Shown: positions 16,618 through 25,879, counted from the first letter of the stretch. The stretch is 38,697 bases of DNA from Candidatus Accumulibacter aalborgensis (GCF_900089955.1 NZ_FLQX01000147.1:1-38697), one strand, 5' to 3'. Notes: a model not told the origin generated them from the letters alone. Translations and numbers: made by a program.

Positions 16618-17062
16618 GGCACCATGGCTCGTGCAGCGTTGGGTCAGGATCCGGGTCGCAAGTCTGCCCGGAATGGTCGAGGAACGCTGCCGGCAGGACG
16701 GACTCGGCGGTGGCGAACAATTCGCGCTCCTCGAAGCGGATATGAGCGTTGAGCGCAGCGCCGAAGGGTTTCAGGCGGCTGCGGTCACCGGCGGCAATCT
16801 TGGCGGCCAGATCCCGTAGCTCGCGATGCTCGGCAAGCGTTCGGCGCACCTGCTCCACTTCGCCGGCTGCGGCAAGCCGTGGCAACAAGGATGCTTCCTC
16901 GATCCGGAAATGGGGCTCGAGTTCGCTGCGGAAGATGGCCGGCACCGAGTCCATCAAGTGGGCCACCGCGGCTGTGTCGTGAGCCTTGGCGATGCGCTGG
17001 GTCAGCACGAGTGCGCCATGATGTTCTCTCGATAGCTCGATCAACGCGGCGCGACGCTTCAT
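16604..17062 (-). CDS. Hemerythrin HHE domain protein
   Basis: A 152-residue cytoplasmic protein with a hemerythrin-like four-helix fold. Candidate di-iron ligands are His15 (SREHHGALVL), His51 and Glu55 (PHFRIEEASLL), His79 (AEHRELRDLA), and His107 and Glu111 (NAHIRFEERELF). Such proteins sense or store O2 or NO, or act in iron-sulfur repair. The ATG at 17062 follows GAGG; a longer frame to 17125 adds a stretch without resemblance. The stop lies 14 bases within the next gene, the FmdE-like protein, so the two are made together. A role in oxygen or NO response is inference. Confidence 0.88.
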   Translation of the reverse strand: MKRRAALIELSREHHGALVLTQRIAKAHDTAAVAHLMDSVPAIFRSELEPHFRIEEASLLPRLAAAGEVEQVRRTLAEHRELRDLAAKIAAGDRSRLKPFGAALNAHIRFEERELFATAESVLPAAFLDHSGQTCDPDPDPTLHEPWCHENP

Positions 17063-17286
17063 CCCGGGAACCTCGGCTGGCAACGGAAAGTCCCGTTCAT
17101 GCGGAATGGTACACCAGGCTCGCATGGCCGGGGCAGCCGATCAGTTGCCTGCTTCGTCCAGGCACGGAATAGTGGACCGCGAACGACCAGCCAAGCGCTG
17201 ATCTGCTGACCCAGCGCCTGGAGGAATGAGAAGACAGCGCGGACGCTGCGCAGCCTGCTTGACGAGTGAGCCGGTCACAGGTCAGG

Positions 17287-17964
17287 CTAGTTGCCTGTGG
17301 CAAATAGTCGCTCCTTGCCGGTGGTCCGCAGCGCACTCGGCGCGCCGCCCTCGTAGCGCTGCCAGACGCGCCGGAAGTCCCGAGCCGAGGCAAAACCGGC
17401 CAGTTCGGCGACATGCTCGACCGAGAGCTGCCGGTCGACGAGAAGTTCGCGCGCCCGCGCGACGCGCAGCCGCTGCTGATAGCCGACCACGCTGATCCCT
17501 GCGTGCTCGGCAAACAAGCGCGTCAGATGGCGCGCGCTGACATGGGCGCACCCGGCAAGTTCTTCGAGCGACCATGAGCGAGCCGGGTCCTGCGCGATGG
17601 CGTCCTGCGCGCGGTGCACGGCCGGGTGCAGGTGGTTGCGGTGCGCGAGCCAGGGCGAGATCTGCGGATCGTTGCCGCCACGGCGCTGATAGACGACCTG
17701 CCGACGCGCGACGCGGCCGGCGAGCTCGGCACCTGCATGGCGCTCGATCAGATGGAGAGCGAGGTCGATGCCGGTGGTGATACCGGCGCTGGTGAGCACC
17801 GGTCCATCCTCGACGAAGACCCGGTTCTCCTCGACCTTCGCCGCCGGTGCGGCGGCCTGCAACGCCGCGATCAGGCTGTGATGCGTGGTGCACCGCCGGC
17901 CGTCAAGCAACCCGGCAGCGGCCAGCAGCAGTGCTCCTGCCCTGACGACACCATTTGCGGACAT
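17287..17964 (-). CDS. Truncated GlxA-type AraC-family transcriptional regulator
   Basis: A 225-residue protein with the second half of a DJ-1/PfpI-like domain (about 9-80: LLLAAAGLLDGRRCTTHHSL, then RVFVEDGPVLTSAGITTGIDLAL) and a complete AraC DNA-binding domain (about 125-215: WSLEELAGCAHVSARHLTRLFAEH and VAELAGFASARDFRRVWQRYEG). Family members are usually about 320 residues. The first 90-100 residues, including the CxGA nucleophile-elbow region, are absent here. The shortened frame nevertheless starts with an ATG behind AAAGGAGGTCGTGAA, an excellent ribosome site, so it may be expressed. Either a deletion fused it to another gene's leader or it is a decaying gene. Regulatory target unknown. 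Confidence 0.8.
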   Translation of the reverse strand: MSANGVVRAGALLLAAAGLLDGRRCTTHHSLIAALQAAAPAAKVEENRVFVEDGPVLTSAGITTGIDLALHLIERHAGAELAGRVARRQVVYQRRGGNDPQISPWLAHRNHLHPAVHRAQDAIAQDPARSWSLEELAGCAHVSARHLTRLFAEHAGISVVGYQQRLRVARARELLVDRQLSVEHVAELAGFASARDFRRVWQRYEGGAPSALRTTGKERLFATGN

Positions 17965-18096
17965 TTCACGACCTCCTTTGTTTGACGTGCGGTCATCGTA
18001 AGGATTTGTCGCAGAACAAACCATGCCTCAACAGGCCAACAAGAGGACAAAACCGGCCATCTCCGATCAAAGAAGTGCTGTGCCCGCCGGCGGAAC

Positions 18097-19632
18097 TCAA
18101 CGCCGGCGCGAACCGCCGCCGAGGATCGAGCCGAGCACGCCGCGAATGATCTCGCGGCCCACTTGCGAGCCAATGGCGCGTGCGGCACTCTTGGCCGCCG
18201 TCTCGACGACCGAATCGCCGCCACGCGCCCGGCCCGTGCCGGAGCCGACGCCGAACAGATCGCCCAGACCAGCCAGCCAGCCGCCTCCACCAGTGGCTGG
18301 CGCCTGCCCACCGGCGGGAGCCGGGGCGCCGCCGTCCTGCGGGGCAACAGCAGCCGATCCCTTGAGCTTCTCGTAGGCCGACTCGCGATCGACCATGGCC
18401 TCGTAGTGCCCATAGATCGCCGAGCTTTTGATCACCACCTGGCGCTCTTCGGCGGTCTGCGAACCAATACGCGAGGCCGGCGGCAGAATGAAGGCGCGCT
18501 CGACGACGCTTGGCCGCCCCTGTTCGTCGAGGAAGGAAACCAGCGCCTCGCCGACGCCGAGTTCGCTGATCGCCGTCTCGGCATCGAACTTCGGATTGGC
18601 GCGCAAGGTCTGCGCGGCGGCTCTGACTGCCTTCTGGTCGCGCGGTGTGAACGCCCGCAGGGCATGCTGAACGCGGTTGCCGAGCTGACCGAGAACGGTG
18701 TCGGGAATGTCGAGCGGATTCTGGGTGACGAAGTAGACGCCGACCCCCTTCGAGCGAATCAGCCGCACGACCTGCTCTATCTTTTCGAGCAGTGCCGCTG
18801 GCGCCTCATTGAACAACAGATGCGCTTCGTCGAAGAAAAAAACCAGCTTCGGTTTGTCGAGATCGCCGACTTCCGGTAACTGTTCGAACAGCTCGGACAT
18901 CAGCCAGAGGAGGAAAGTCGAGTAGACGCGAGGCGAGCCCATCAACTTGTCGGCAGCGAGGATATTGACCACCCCCCGGCCGTCATCGGTCTGCATCAGG
19001 TCGGCGATATCGAGCATCGGCTCACCGAAAAAATCCTCTGCACCCTGCTCGCCGAGCGTCAGCAAGCCGCGCTGGATAGCGCCGATCGACGCGGCAGAGA
19101 CGTTGCCATACTCAGTCGTAAAGGTCTTCGCGTTCTCGCCGACGTACTGAATCATCGCCCGCAAATCCTTCAGATCGAGCAACAACAAGCCGCTCTCATC
19201 GGCAATCCTGAATACCAGTTGCAGGACACCGGCTTGCGTGTCGTTGAGATTCAGGAGTCGTGCCAGCAGGACCGGCCCCATATCCGATATCGTCGTCCGC
19301 ACCGGATGCCCTTGCGCGCCGAAGACGTCCCAGAAAGTCACCGGACATTTCGCCGGCGCAAAATCCGTGACGCGCAGCGCCTGCAGGCGCGACTCCAGCC
19401 GAGGCGTCAGGCTGCCCACCGCCGCCAGACCCGAAAGATCGCCTTTCACGTCGGCCATGAACACCGGCACGCCGATGGCCGAGAAGCGCTCGGCGAGCAC
19501 TTGCAGCGTGATCGTCTTGCCGGTGCCGGTCGCTCCGGTGATCAGTCCGTGCCGGTTGGCCAGCGCCGGCAACAAGGCCAGTTCGCGAGGTTCGCCATCT
19601 TCGTATCTGGCGATGACAAGGGGTTTGACCAT
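18097..19632 (-). CDS. YjgR/HerA-like ATPase (DUF853)
   Basis: A 511-residue ATPase of the DUF853 family, related to HerA/FtsK-type helicases. The Walker A motif GATGTGKT is at 33-40, preceded by [19 protein letters not shown] is the Walker B motif, followed by [23 protein letters not shown] (read as [12 protein letters not shown] and [10 protein letters not shown]), the sensor region typical of YjgR. The C-terminal third is Gly/Pro/Ala-rich, with a linker ([19 protein letters not shown]) and a basic [15 protein letters not shown] end. The ATG at 19632 has GGAG upstream; a further open frame to 19758 crosses the yebC promoter region. Biological role of the family is poorly known. It is divergent from yebC. 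Confidence 0.93.
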   Translation of the reverse strand: MVKPLVIARYEDGEPRELALLPALANRHGLITGATGTGKTITLQVLAERFSAIGVPVFMADVKGDLSGLAAVGSLTPRLESRLQALRVTDFAPAKCPVTFWDVFGAQGHPVRTTISDMGPVLLARLLNLNDTQAGVLQLVFRIADESGLLLLDLKDLRAMIQYVGENAKTFTTEYGNVSAASIGAIQRGLLTLGEQGAEDFFGEPMLDIADLMQTDDGRGVVNILAADKLMGSPRVYSTFLLWLMSELFEQLPEVGDLDKPKLVFFFDEAHLLFNEAPAALLEKIEQVVRLIRSKGVGVYFVTQNPLDIPDTVLGQLGNRVQHALRAFTPRDQKAVRAAAQTLRANPKFDAETAISELGVGEALVSFLDEQGRPSVVERAFILPPASRIGSQTAEERQVVIKSSAIYGHYEAMVDRESAYEKLKGSAAVAPQDGGAPAPAGGQAPATGGGGWLAGLGDLFGVGSGTGRARGGDSVVETAAKSAARAIGSQVGREIIRGVLGSILGGGSRRR

Positions 19633-19773
19633 GATCGACTCCGGAAAGTGGTGAGGGTGAGGAAGGAGGTTGCGGGAAGTGCTAAAATGCGCTGCTCGAT
19701 TATCGACCATTTGCGGACGGATGGGTGCCCCTTGACCACAGCCGCACGCCACCAGCAATCACGAGAGGTCAGC

Positions 19774-20499
19774 ATGGCAGGACACTCCAAGTGGGCCAAC
19801 ATCCAGCACCGCAAGGGCCGCCAGGATGAGAAGCGCAGCGCATCCTTCTCCAAGATCGCCAAGGAAATCACCGTCTCGGCCAAGATGGGTGGCGGCGATG
19901 CGGCTTTCAATCCGCGTCTTCGCCTCGCCGTCGACAAGGCCAAGGGCGTCAACATGCCCAGGGACAAGATCGATAACGCGATCAAGAAGGGAACTGGCGA
20001 GCTCGAAGGCGTCGATTATGTCGAAATCCGCTATGAAGGCTACGGCATAGGGGGGGCCGCGGTGATCGTCGATTGTCTGACCGACAACAAGACGCGTACC
20101 GTCGCCGACGTGCGCCATGCCTTCAACAAGTACGGCGGCAACCTCGGTACCGATGGCTGTGTCGCCTTTCAGTTCAAGCACTGCGGGCAGTTGCTGTTTG
20201 CTCCGGGCACCGACGAAGCGGCACTGATGGACGCCGCGATCGAAGCCGGCGCTGACGATGTACTGACCAACGATGACGGCTCGGTCGAAGTCATCACCTC
20301 GCCGAACGACACCATGGCGGTCAAGGAGGCACTCGAAGCCGCCGGCTTCAAGGTCGAGTTTGGCGGCGTCACAATGAAGGCCGAGAACGAAACCCAGCTC
20401 ACCGGCGACGAAGCGGTGCGCATGCAGAAGCTGATCGACGCTCTCGAAGGCCTTGATGACGTACAGGAGGTGTACACCAGCGTCGTCATCGACGAGTGA
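19774..20499 (+). CDS. yebC: YebC/PmpR-family DNA-binding / translation-associated protein
   Basis: A 241-residue protein with the invariant N-terminus [18 protein letters not shown], the acidic [20 protein letters not shown] central segment and [11 protein letters not shown], diagnostic of YebC (TACO1 family). Members act as transcriptional regulators (PmpR) or, as shown for some, assist ribosomes at difficult sequences. The start at 19774 follows GAGAGGT; an open frame running 185 codons further upstream is fortuitous and antisense to the ATPase gene. In many bacteria it precedes ruvC; here an acyltransferase gene follows. Confidence 0.97.
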   Translation: MAGHSKWANIQHRKGRQDEKRSASFSKIAKEITVSAKMGGGDAAFNPRLRLAVDKAKGVNMPRDKIDNAIKKGTGELEGVDYVEIRYEGYGIGGAAVIVDCLTDNKTRTVADVRHAFNKYGGNLGTDGCVAFQFKHCGQLLFAPGTDEAALMDAAIEAGADDVLTNDDGSVEVITSPNDTMAVKEALEAAGFKVEFGGVTMKAENETQLTGDEAVRMQKLIDALEGLDDVQEVYTSVVIDE

Positions 20500-20584
20500 T
20501 GCCGCAGTGGGCAAGCGAAGATGAACGGCCAGGCATCAGGCGTGCGGCACGAAATGAGCGTGGGCGCAGGCTGAAGGTATCCTG

Positions 20585-21637
20585 ATGCAACTCGGCAGGC
20601 ATGAAAACAACCTCGATCTGATCCGCTTCGTCGCCGCGACGCTGGTCCTGTTCAGCCATGCGTACCCCTTGTCCGGGCTGAACCCGGAACCCATCGTCGC
20701 GCTGACCGGATACGAAAGCGGAGGTGCCTTAGGCGTGGCCACGTTCTTCGTGATCTCCGGCTACCTGGTCGCTGCGTCCTATCTGCGCGCCAATGATCCG
20801 TGGAAGTACGCGAGGAACCGTCTTCTGCGCATTTGTCCGGGTCTCTTTGCTGTGGTGGCAATGGCGGTATTCTTCCTCGGGCCAGTGGTCAGCACCTTGC
20901 CCCCCGCAGCTTACTTCTCGAATGCCACCACGTGGCGTTACCTGGCCAACGCAGTGATGGCGATCAATCATGACCTGCCCGGCGTTTTCCGAGGGAATCC
21001 CTTTCCGGGAGCGGTCAATGGCTCGCTCTGGACATTGCCCTACGAGATGGCGATGTATGTCTGGCTTGGCCTGCTTGGCGTCTTTGGTCTCCTGCGGTGC
21101 CGCACGCTGGTGGCAGCAGGGGTGCTGCTCGGTCTGGCCCTGGCCGTGGCCATCCACTACGAATGGCTTCTGCTGCCGCGGATACTTGGCCTCGCAGATG
21201 CGAACCAGTTCTTCAAGCTGGGCTATTTCTTCTTTTCCGGGACCGCCCTCTATCTCGCAAGTGAGCGCATCCGATACGACTGGCGTATCGCAGGGCTGCT
21301 GGCGGGATTGCTCGCGCTGACTTGCGGCAGGCAGATCGGCTGGGTCGTGTATTTGCTGGTCTGGCCCTACCTGGTGCTCTTCCTGGCCCAGATCCCGTCA
21401 CGGCATTCAAGGAATTTCGGGAAACACGGCGACTTTTCGTATGGCATGTATATCTACGCCTTCCCCGTTCAACAACTGCTCATCTGGGCTTACCCATGGA
21501 GCAATGTCTATCTTTACGCGTTGGCCGCTTTCGCGGTCACTTTGCCACTCGCAGTCGTGTCGTGGTACATGATCGAGGAGCCGGCGCTGCGCCTGAAGCG
21601 AAAGCCGCGTCTTGCCGATCTGGCCACAGTGGTTTAG
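20585..21637 (+). CDS. Membrane acyltransferase (acyltransferase 3 / OafA family)
   Basis: A 350-residue integral membrane protein. NLDLIRFVAATLVLFSHAYPLSG (read as NLDLIRFVAATLVLF and SHAYPLSG) contains the R-x10-H arrangement of acyltransferase 3 proteins, which acetylate or otherwise acylate surface polysaccharides. About ten hydrophobic segments follow, including GVATFFVISGYLVAASYL with the conserved FFxxSGYL, NGSLWTLPYEMAMY, and YGMYIYAFPVQQLLIWAYP near the C-terminus, as in OafA. The start at 20585 follows GAAGGTATCCT. No polysaccharide genes surround it, so the acceptor is unknown. Confidence 0.93.
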   Translation: MQLGRHENNLDLIRFVAATLVLFSHAYPLSGLNPEPIVALTGYESGGALGVATFFVISGYLVAASYLRANDPWKYARNRLLRICPGLFAVVAMAVFFLGPVVSTLPPAAYFSNATTWRYLANAVMAINHDLPGVFRGNPFPGAVNGSLWTLPYEMAMYVWLGLLGVFGLLRCRTLVAAGVLLGLALAVAIHYEWLLLPRILGLADANQFFKLGYFFFSGTALYLASERIRYDWRIAGLLAGLLALTCGRQIGWVVYLLVWPYLVLFLAQIPSRHSRNFGKHGDFSYGMYIYAFPVQQLLIWAYPWSNVYLYALAAFAVTLPLAVVSWYMIEEPALRLKRKPRLADLATVV

Positions 21638-21661
21638 GACGGCAATCGACGGGGGCCCTGC

Positions 21662-22066
21662 TCAATAGCCCCAATAGCCACCTGGCGCCGGCGCGTAGAC
21701 CGGTTGCGGCGTCACGACATAGGCCGGCCGGGACGGGACCACGTAGACCGTCCGGGGAGGAGGCTCATAGACTACCTGCGGCTGCGCCACATAAACCGGC
21801 GGCGGCGAGTAGTAGTTGGAGGCGGCCACACCGACGGCAATGCCGGTAAGCGCCAGAGCCGCTGCCGGACCAACCCAACCGTAGCCACGGTAAGAACCGC
21901 CGCCGTAATAGCCGCCGTGATTATGATGCCGCTGCTGCGCCGCCGGTGCGTAATAGCCGCCACGGTAGCCGCCGCCTTCATACCCGCCGCGATCGGCGAG
22001 AGCTGGCTGAGAAAAGCCCAGCCCAAGGCTGAGCACGAGGCAGAGAGAGGTGATTGTCGTTTTCAT
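21662..22066 (-). CDS. Small exported Gly/Tyr-rich protein, function unknown
   Basis: A 134-residue protein with a Sec signal peptide (MKTTITSLCLVLSLGLGFSQPALA, processed near 24). A mature Gly/Tyr/His-rich stretch (GGYEGGGYRGGYYAP, HHNHGGYYGGGSYRG) follows, then a hydrophobic glycine-alanine segment (VGPAAALALTGIAVGVAAS, about 66-84) that could insert in a membrane, and a Pro/Val/Tyr-rich tail (PPPVYVAQPQVVYEPPPRTV) ending GGYWGY. Similar low-complexity envelope proteins are common in betaproteobacteria without known function. The start at 22066 gives the natural signal peptide; the further upstream frame does not. Confidence 0.75.
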   Translation of the reverse strand: MKTTITSLCLVLSLGLGFSQPALADRGGYEGGGYRGGYYAPAAQQRHHNHGGYYGGGSYRGYGWVGPAAALALTGIAVGVAASNYYSPPPVYVAQPQVVYEPPPRTVYVVPSRPAYVVTPQPVYAPAPGGYWGY

Positions 22067-22341
22067 GAACCAAGTAACGCCGCACGACGCTTTGCGATGA
22101 CAAGCCAAGCGAACCCGGCCCAAGCCGCAGGATCGTAGCCAAAGCTCTTCCTGACCACAGCACGCTATCGCCATCGTGGCGGCCGCAATCGAGAACTTTT
22201 TCTCCAACGATCAGCCTCAGGAAGTGGTCGGACCGTTTGTAATGGCCAGCATCCACGATCATGCGCGCCGGGCCTGTCCTCGGCAGCCGATCAGCCACAG
22301 CCCCGACCGGCCCAGACAACCTAGCGTTCAGGAGGCGCAAT

Positions 22342-22596
22342 ATGCGCGATGAGAAGGTGCCAGAGCCACGCCAACAGGCCTTGGTTTGTTCAAGCGAAAC
22401 GACCGATCGCCGTTCCTGGCCGGGCCGGCGTGGGGAAGGTGATCGGCGCCGCGGGGCTGATCGCCGCCAGCCCCGGGATGATGACTTGTGGTTCGCAGAG
22501 CTTGAAATGCGCGTGACCACAGCCACTCGTCAAAGCGCTGGCGCCATCGAGGGCGACGGTTCGGGCTGGGATAAATTGATCGTTCCTTGCAAGTGA
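22342..22596 (+). CDS. Small Arg-rich hypothetical protein with repeated DRR motifs
   Basis: An 84-residue reading frame starting at ATG 22342 with GGAGG six bases upstream, a strong initiation signal that supports a real gene. The middle is unusually basic and repetitive: TDRRSWPGRRGEGDRRRGADRRQPRDDDLW. The C-terminus is ordinary (KLIVPCK). No domain is recognised. It converges on the PilZ-domain gene, whose stop lies 79 bases away. The DRR-G-RR pattern recalls the tail of the small membrane protein at 15252-15653, which may be coincidence or a shared motif. Confidence 0.5.
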   Translation: MRDEKVPEPRQQALVCSSETTDRRSWPGRRGEGDRRRGADRRQPRDDDLWFAELEMRVTTATRQSAGAIEGDGSGWDKLIVPCK

Positions 22597-22607
22597 AGCC
22601 AACATTC

Positions 22608-22646
22608 GGGATCACGCGCAGTCGGCCATACGTGAACCGTGATCCC
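22608..22646. terminator. Possible bidirectional terminator between convergent genes
   Basis: GGGATCACG (22608-22616) is exactly complementary to CGTGATCCC (22638-22646) across 21 bases. It sits between the stops of the small Arg-rich gene and the convergent PilZ gene. The stem is short, the loop long and there is no T tract, so the call is weak. Confidence 0.3.
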
Positions 22647-22675
22647 ACCTGGCGCCCCTGCTGCGTCGCTTGAAC

Positions 22676-23416
22676 TCAGCTTAACTCGTGGCGGCGGAGT
22701 TCGACCTGGGCGATGTAGCGCTGAATCCGCCTCTCGTCGACACGAGCGAGGTCGACGAACTGTAATCCGATCCGCCACTGCGTCATGCCGGCACGTCGTT
22801 CGAGCACCGTGACGTGACGCACGACCGCCTGGACGAACACATCGTGCGCCTCCGCCGGCAGCGCAAAGCGGCAGTTGGGCAAGGAGATGGCCGGCTCAAG
22901 GCCGTTGTCGCCACCGGCGCTGAGTCCGATGGAGGCGACCGACAGGTCATATGCCGGTAGGGTCATCAACTGGCCGTCCGGCAACCGTGCGCGAAACTGC
23001 AGGGGCTGAGCAAGCGGGGTCTCGATACGAAAGAATTCGCGCCGCTGCAAGCGAACGATGAACTTTGGCAAGGGCACGGCGAAGGCTCGCGCACCCTGGA
23101 AGGTGATTTCGCGGGCCTGCCCGGTGGTGAACTGGACATGAATGCCGCCCGGACGGGCAAGAAACACGTTGCGCTGGCTCTCGGGAAAACGACGGTTGAT
23201 CTCGGGACTGCCACTGCAGTCGATGATCAGGCAGCCGTTTGCTGGCTGAACGGCGAGCAGAATGGTCAGGAAGTGTTCGCTGCCACCGGCAAACTGCACC
23301 GAGAACGACTCCTTGTGTTCGGCATAGCCGGCCAGCGTGAACGGGATTGCCGTCCTCCCGGTCACATAAAAGCGTTCCTCGATCTCGGCCTCGGAAAGCT
23401 GGGCTATCTGGCTCAC
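22676..23416 (-). CDS. YcgR-like c-di-GMP effector with PilZ domain
   Basis: A 246-residue protein with an N-terminal YcgR-type beta domain (about 10-115) and a C-terminal PilZ domain (about 120-240). The c-di-GMP binding signature is present: QRREFFRIE (RxxxR-like, near 125) and DLSVASIGL (D/NxSxxG, near 158). YcgR-type proteins slow the flagellar motor or act on surface attachment when c-di-GMP is high. Translation begins at GTG 23416 behind GGAGG. The neighbouring diguanylate cyclase gene is divergent, so signal producer and effector lie side by side, although no flagellar genes are in the window. Confidence 0.92.
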   Translation of the reverse strand: MSQIAQLSEAEIEERFYVTGRTAIPFTLAGYAEHKESFSVQFAGGSEHFLTILLAVQPANGCLIIDCSGSPEINRRFPESQRNVFLARPGGIHVQFTTGQAREITFQGARAFAVPLPKFIVRLQRREFFRIETPLAQPLQFRARLPDGQLMTLPAYDLSVASIGLSAGGDNGLEPAISLPNCRFALPAEAHDVFVQAVVRHVTVLERRAGMTQWRIGLQFVDLARVDERRIQRYIAQVELRRHELS

Positions 23417-23781
23417 TGGCCCTCCAAAGGAAATTCAACGGTGCTCATGAAAAAAATGAAGTCACGAAAGTATCCGGGTATCTGCCGGGCAGCGTCAATC
23501 GCCAATTGGTACCCAACACGGGCAGCAAGCGGTCAAGGTCGCGACCGCCAGCGTGCCCGTGTCTCAAGGCAAATGCCACTACGCATCTGACAGCCACTCC
23601 CACGGTACGAAGTCTGCGCTGGCAGCCAAGCTTTATACCCCGTTGACGTGTGCCAGCGCACATATTTTGCACGAATTCCCGCTTATGCTGACCGCTGCAA
23701 TTCATTGCGTCGACTTGTCCGGACTGTTCCCCTCGTGGGCAAACAAGCATCGCTGAATTTGCGCTCTAACGGAGGTTGGCC
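23417..23781. other. 365-base divergent intergenic region
   Basis: It separates the PilZ effector gene (minus) from the diguanylate cyclase gene (plus) and must hold both promoters. The stretch 23630-23700 is AT-richer than its surroundings and contains TTGACG at 23643, but I could not settle on a convincing -35/-10 pair. Short open frames here have no support. Confidence 0.5.
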
Positions 23782-25677
23782 ATGCCGACAGAAATTTGTG
23801 ACCGCGCCATCGTTGCCCCCGCGGCCAGTGGTGCCGATGCTGCCGAGAACATCAGTGAAGTGCGCAGCCAGGAATCCTTGCTCAAGACCGGAGCCCTGCA
23901 GAACGCAATTTTCAACAGTGCCAATTTCTCGAGTATCGCCACCGACGCCAACGGCGTCATCCAGATCTTCAACGTCGGTGCCGAGCGCATGCTGGGCTAC
24001 GCCGCCGCCGAGGTAATGAACAAGATCACACCGGCCGACATTTCCGATCCGCATGAACTGGTCGCGCGCGCGAGTGCGCTCAGCATCGAACTCGAAACGC
24101 CGATTGCGCCGGGCTTCGAGGCCCTGGTCTTCAAGGCCTCGCGCGGCATCGAGGACATCTACGAACTGACCTACATTCGCAAGGACGGCAGCCGTTTCCC
24201 GGCGGTCGTTTCGGTCACCGCACTGCGCGATGCTCAAGGCAGCATCATCGGCTACCTGCTGATCGGCACTGACAACACCGCTCGCAAGCAAGCAGAAGAA
24301 GCGCTACTCAAGGCCGGGGCCCTGCAAAACGCGATTTTCAACAGCGCCAATTTCTCGAGTATCGCCACCGACGCGACGGGCGTCATTCAGATCTTCAACG
24401 TCGGCGCCGAGCGCATGCTGGGCTACGCCGCCACAGACGTGATCAACAAGATCACGCCGGCCGACATCTCGGATCCGCAGGAGCTGATCGCGCGTGCGCA
24501 CGCCCTCAGTGCCGAACTCGAAACGCCGATTGCGCCGGGCTTCGAGGCCCTGGTCTTCAAGGCCTCGCGCGGCATCGAGGACATCTACGAACTGACCTAC
24601 ATCCGCAAGGATGGCAGCCGTTTCCCGGCGGTCGTTTCGGTCACCGCGCTGCGCGATGCTCCAGGTGGCATCATCGGCTACCTGCTCATCGGCACCGACA
24701 ACACCGCTCGCCGGCAGAGCGAGGCCGAACAGAAGGAACTCGGCCAGCGCCTGCGCGACCACCAGTTCTACACGCGCTCGCTGTTTGAATCCAACATCGA
24801 TGCGCTGATGACCACCGATCCGTCCGGAATCATCACTGACGTCAACAAGCAGATGGAGGCGCTCACCAGTTGCTCGCGTGACGAGCTGATCGGCGCGCCA
24901 TTCAAGAATCACTTCACCGATCCGGAGCGCGCCGAAGCAAGTATCAAGCTGGTGCTGAGCAAGAAGAAGGTCACCAACTACGAACTCACCGCTCGCGCCA
25001 GGGACGGCAGGGAGACGCCGGTGTCCTACAACGCAACGACCTTCCACGATCGGGACAGGCGGCTGCAGGGCGTATTTGTCGCGGCGCGCGACATTACCGA
25101 GCGCAAGAAAGCAGAGTCGCAGATTCTCAATCTGGCCTTGTATGACTCATTGACGGGGCTGCCCAATCGCCGCCTGTTGAATGATCGCCTGGTACAAACC
25201 ATGGCCGCCAGCAAGCGCAGTGGGCACTACGGCGCGCTGATGTTCATGGACCTCGATAACTTCAAACCGCTCAACGATACACAAGGGCATCACGTCGGCG
25301 ATCTGCTGCTGATCGAGGTGGCGCAGCGCATCAGCCGTGGGGTACGGGCAGTGGACGTCGTCGCACGTTTCGGCGGCGACGAGTTCGTGGTGATTTTGAA
25401 CGAACTCGACGAGGACAAGATCAAGGCCACCGCCCACGCCGCCCAGGTTGCTGAAAAGCTCCGCGCCCTGCTGGACAAGCCCTATGTGCTGAAATTCAAG
25501 CAAGAGGGCAAGACCGAAACAACGGTCGCGCATCACTGCAGTACAAGCATCGGCGTGATCGTCTTTCGCAACCACGAAGAAACACAAGACGACCTCCTGA
25601 AGTGGGCTGATACGGCGATGTATCAAGCCAAGGAGGCCGGGCGCAACCTGATTCGGTTTTATCAGGCAAAGACCTGA
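23782..25677 (+). CDS. Diguanylate cyclase with three PAS domains, two nearly identical
   Basis: A 631-residue soluble signalling protein. Two tandem PAS/PAC units start at residues 33 and 175 (LLKTGALQNAIFNSANFSS and LLKAGALQNAIFNSANFSS) and are nearly identical over 142 residues. A third, divergent PAS follows at about 325-445 (TRSLFESNIDALMTTDPSG, then FVAARDITERKKAESQ). The GGDEF domain (about 450-625) has an intact active site, RFGGDEFVVIL near 529, with the RAVD product-inhibition I-site exactly five residues before GGDEF. It should therefore make c-di-GMP under feedback control. No EAL domain or membrane span. The ATG at 23782 has GGAGG six bases upstream. Ligand or cofactor of the PAS units is not evident. 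Confidence 0.96.
   Translation: MPTEICDRAIVAPAASGADAAENISEVRSQESLLKTGALQNAIFNSANFSSIATDANGVIQIFNVGAERMLGYAAAEVMNKITPADISDPHELVARASALSIELETPIAPGFEALVFKASRGIEDIYELTYIRKDGSRFPAVVSVTALRDAQGSIIGYLLIGTDNTARKQAEEALLKAGALQNAIFNSANFSSIATDATGVIQIFNVGAERMLGYAATDVINKITPADISDPQELIARAHALSAELETPIAPGFEALVFKASRGIEDIYELTYIRKDGSRFPAVVSVTALRDAPGGIIGYLLIGTDNTARRQSEAEQKELGQRLRDHQFYTRSLFESNIDALMTTDPSGIITDVNKQMEALTSCSRDELIGAPFKNHFTDPERAEASIKLVLSKKKVTNYELTARARDGRETPVSYNATTFHDRDRRLQGVFVAARDITERKKAESQILNLALYDSLTGLPNRRLLNDRLVQTMAASKRSGHYGALMFMDLDNFKPLNDTQGHHVGDLLLIEVAQRISRGVRAVDVVARFGGDEFVVILNELDEDKIKATAHAAQVAEKLRALLDKPYVLKFKQEGKTETTVAHHCSTSIGVIVFRNHEETQDDLLKWADTAMYQAKEAGRNLIRFYQAKT
23878..24729. repeat. 426-bp in-frame tandem duplication (two PAS units)
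   Basis: The segments starting at 23878 and 24304 are near-identical DNA repeats with a period of exactly 426 bases (142 codons). Long runs are unchanged, for example the region around 24090-24175 against 24516-24601, while most differences are third-position changes. Similarity fades at the end of the second unit (ARRQSEAEQ against ARKQAEEAL). Confidence 0.93.
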
Positions 25678-25879
25678 GACGCGGGTCAGCGCGGCATCGA
25701 CCGGCCGGGGTGTTCATGACTACAGTTCGCTCTCGCCAAGCGCAAGCGCCGGCCGCTTGGGGAAGACCCGGTCTGTTCGAGCGAGCAGATGGGCCAGATT
25801 CATGGCCGGACGATGGCGCCGAGCGTCGCGCCGTTCGACCGCCAGTCGGCAGCGCGCTGCGCCCGGTGGGCCGCTGCGT

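Noticed and set aside
19219-19773. In-frame extension of yebC upstream by 185 codons
   Set aside because: It overlaps the divergent ATPase gene and lacks family resemblance; MAGHSKW at 19774 with a ribosome site is the true start.
23640-23700. Promoter for the diguanylate cyclase gene (TTGACG at 23643)
   Set aside because: No -10 element at acceptable spacing; too weak to list as a site.
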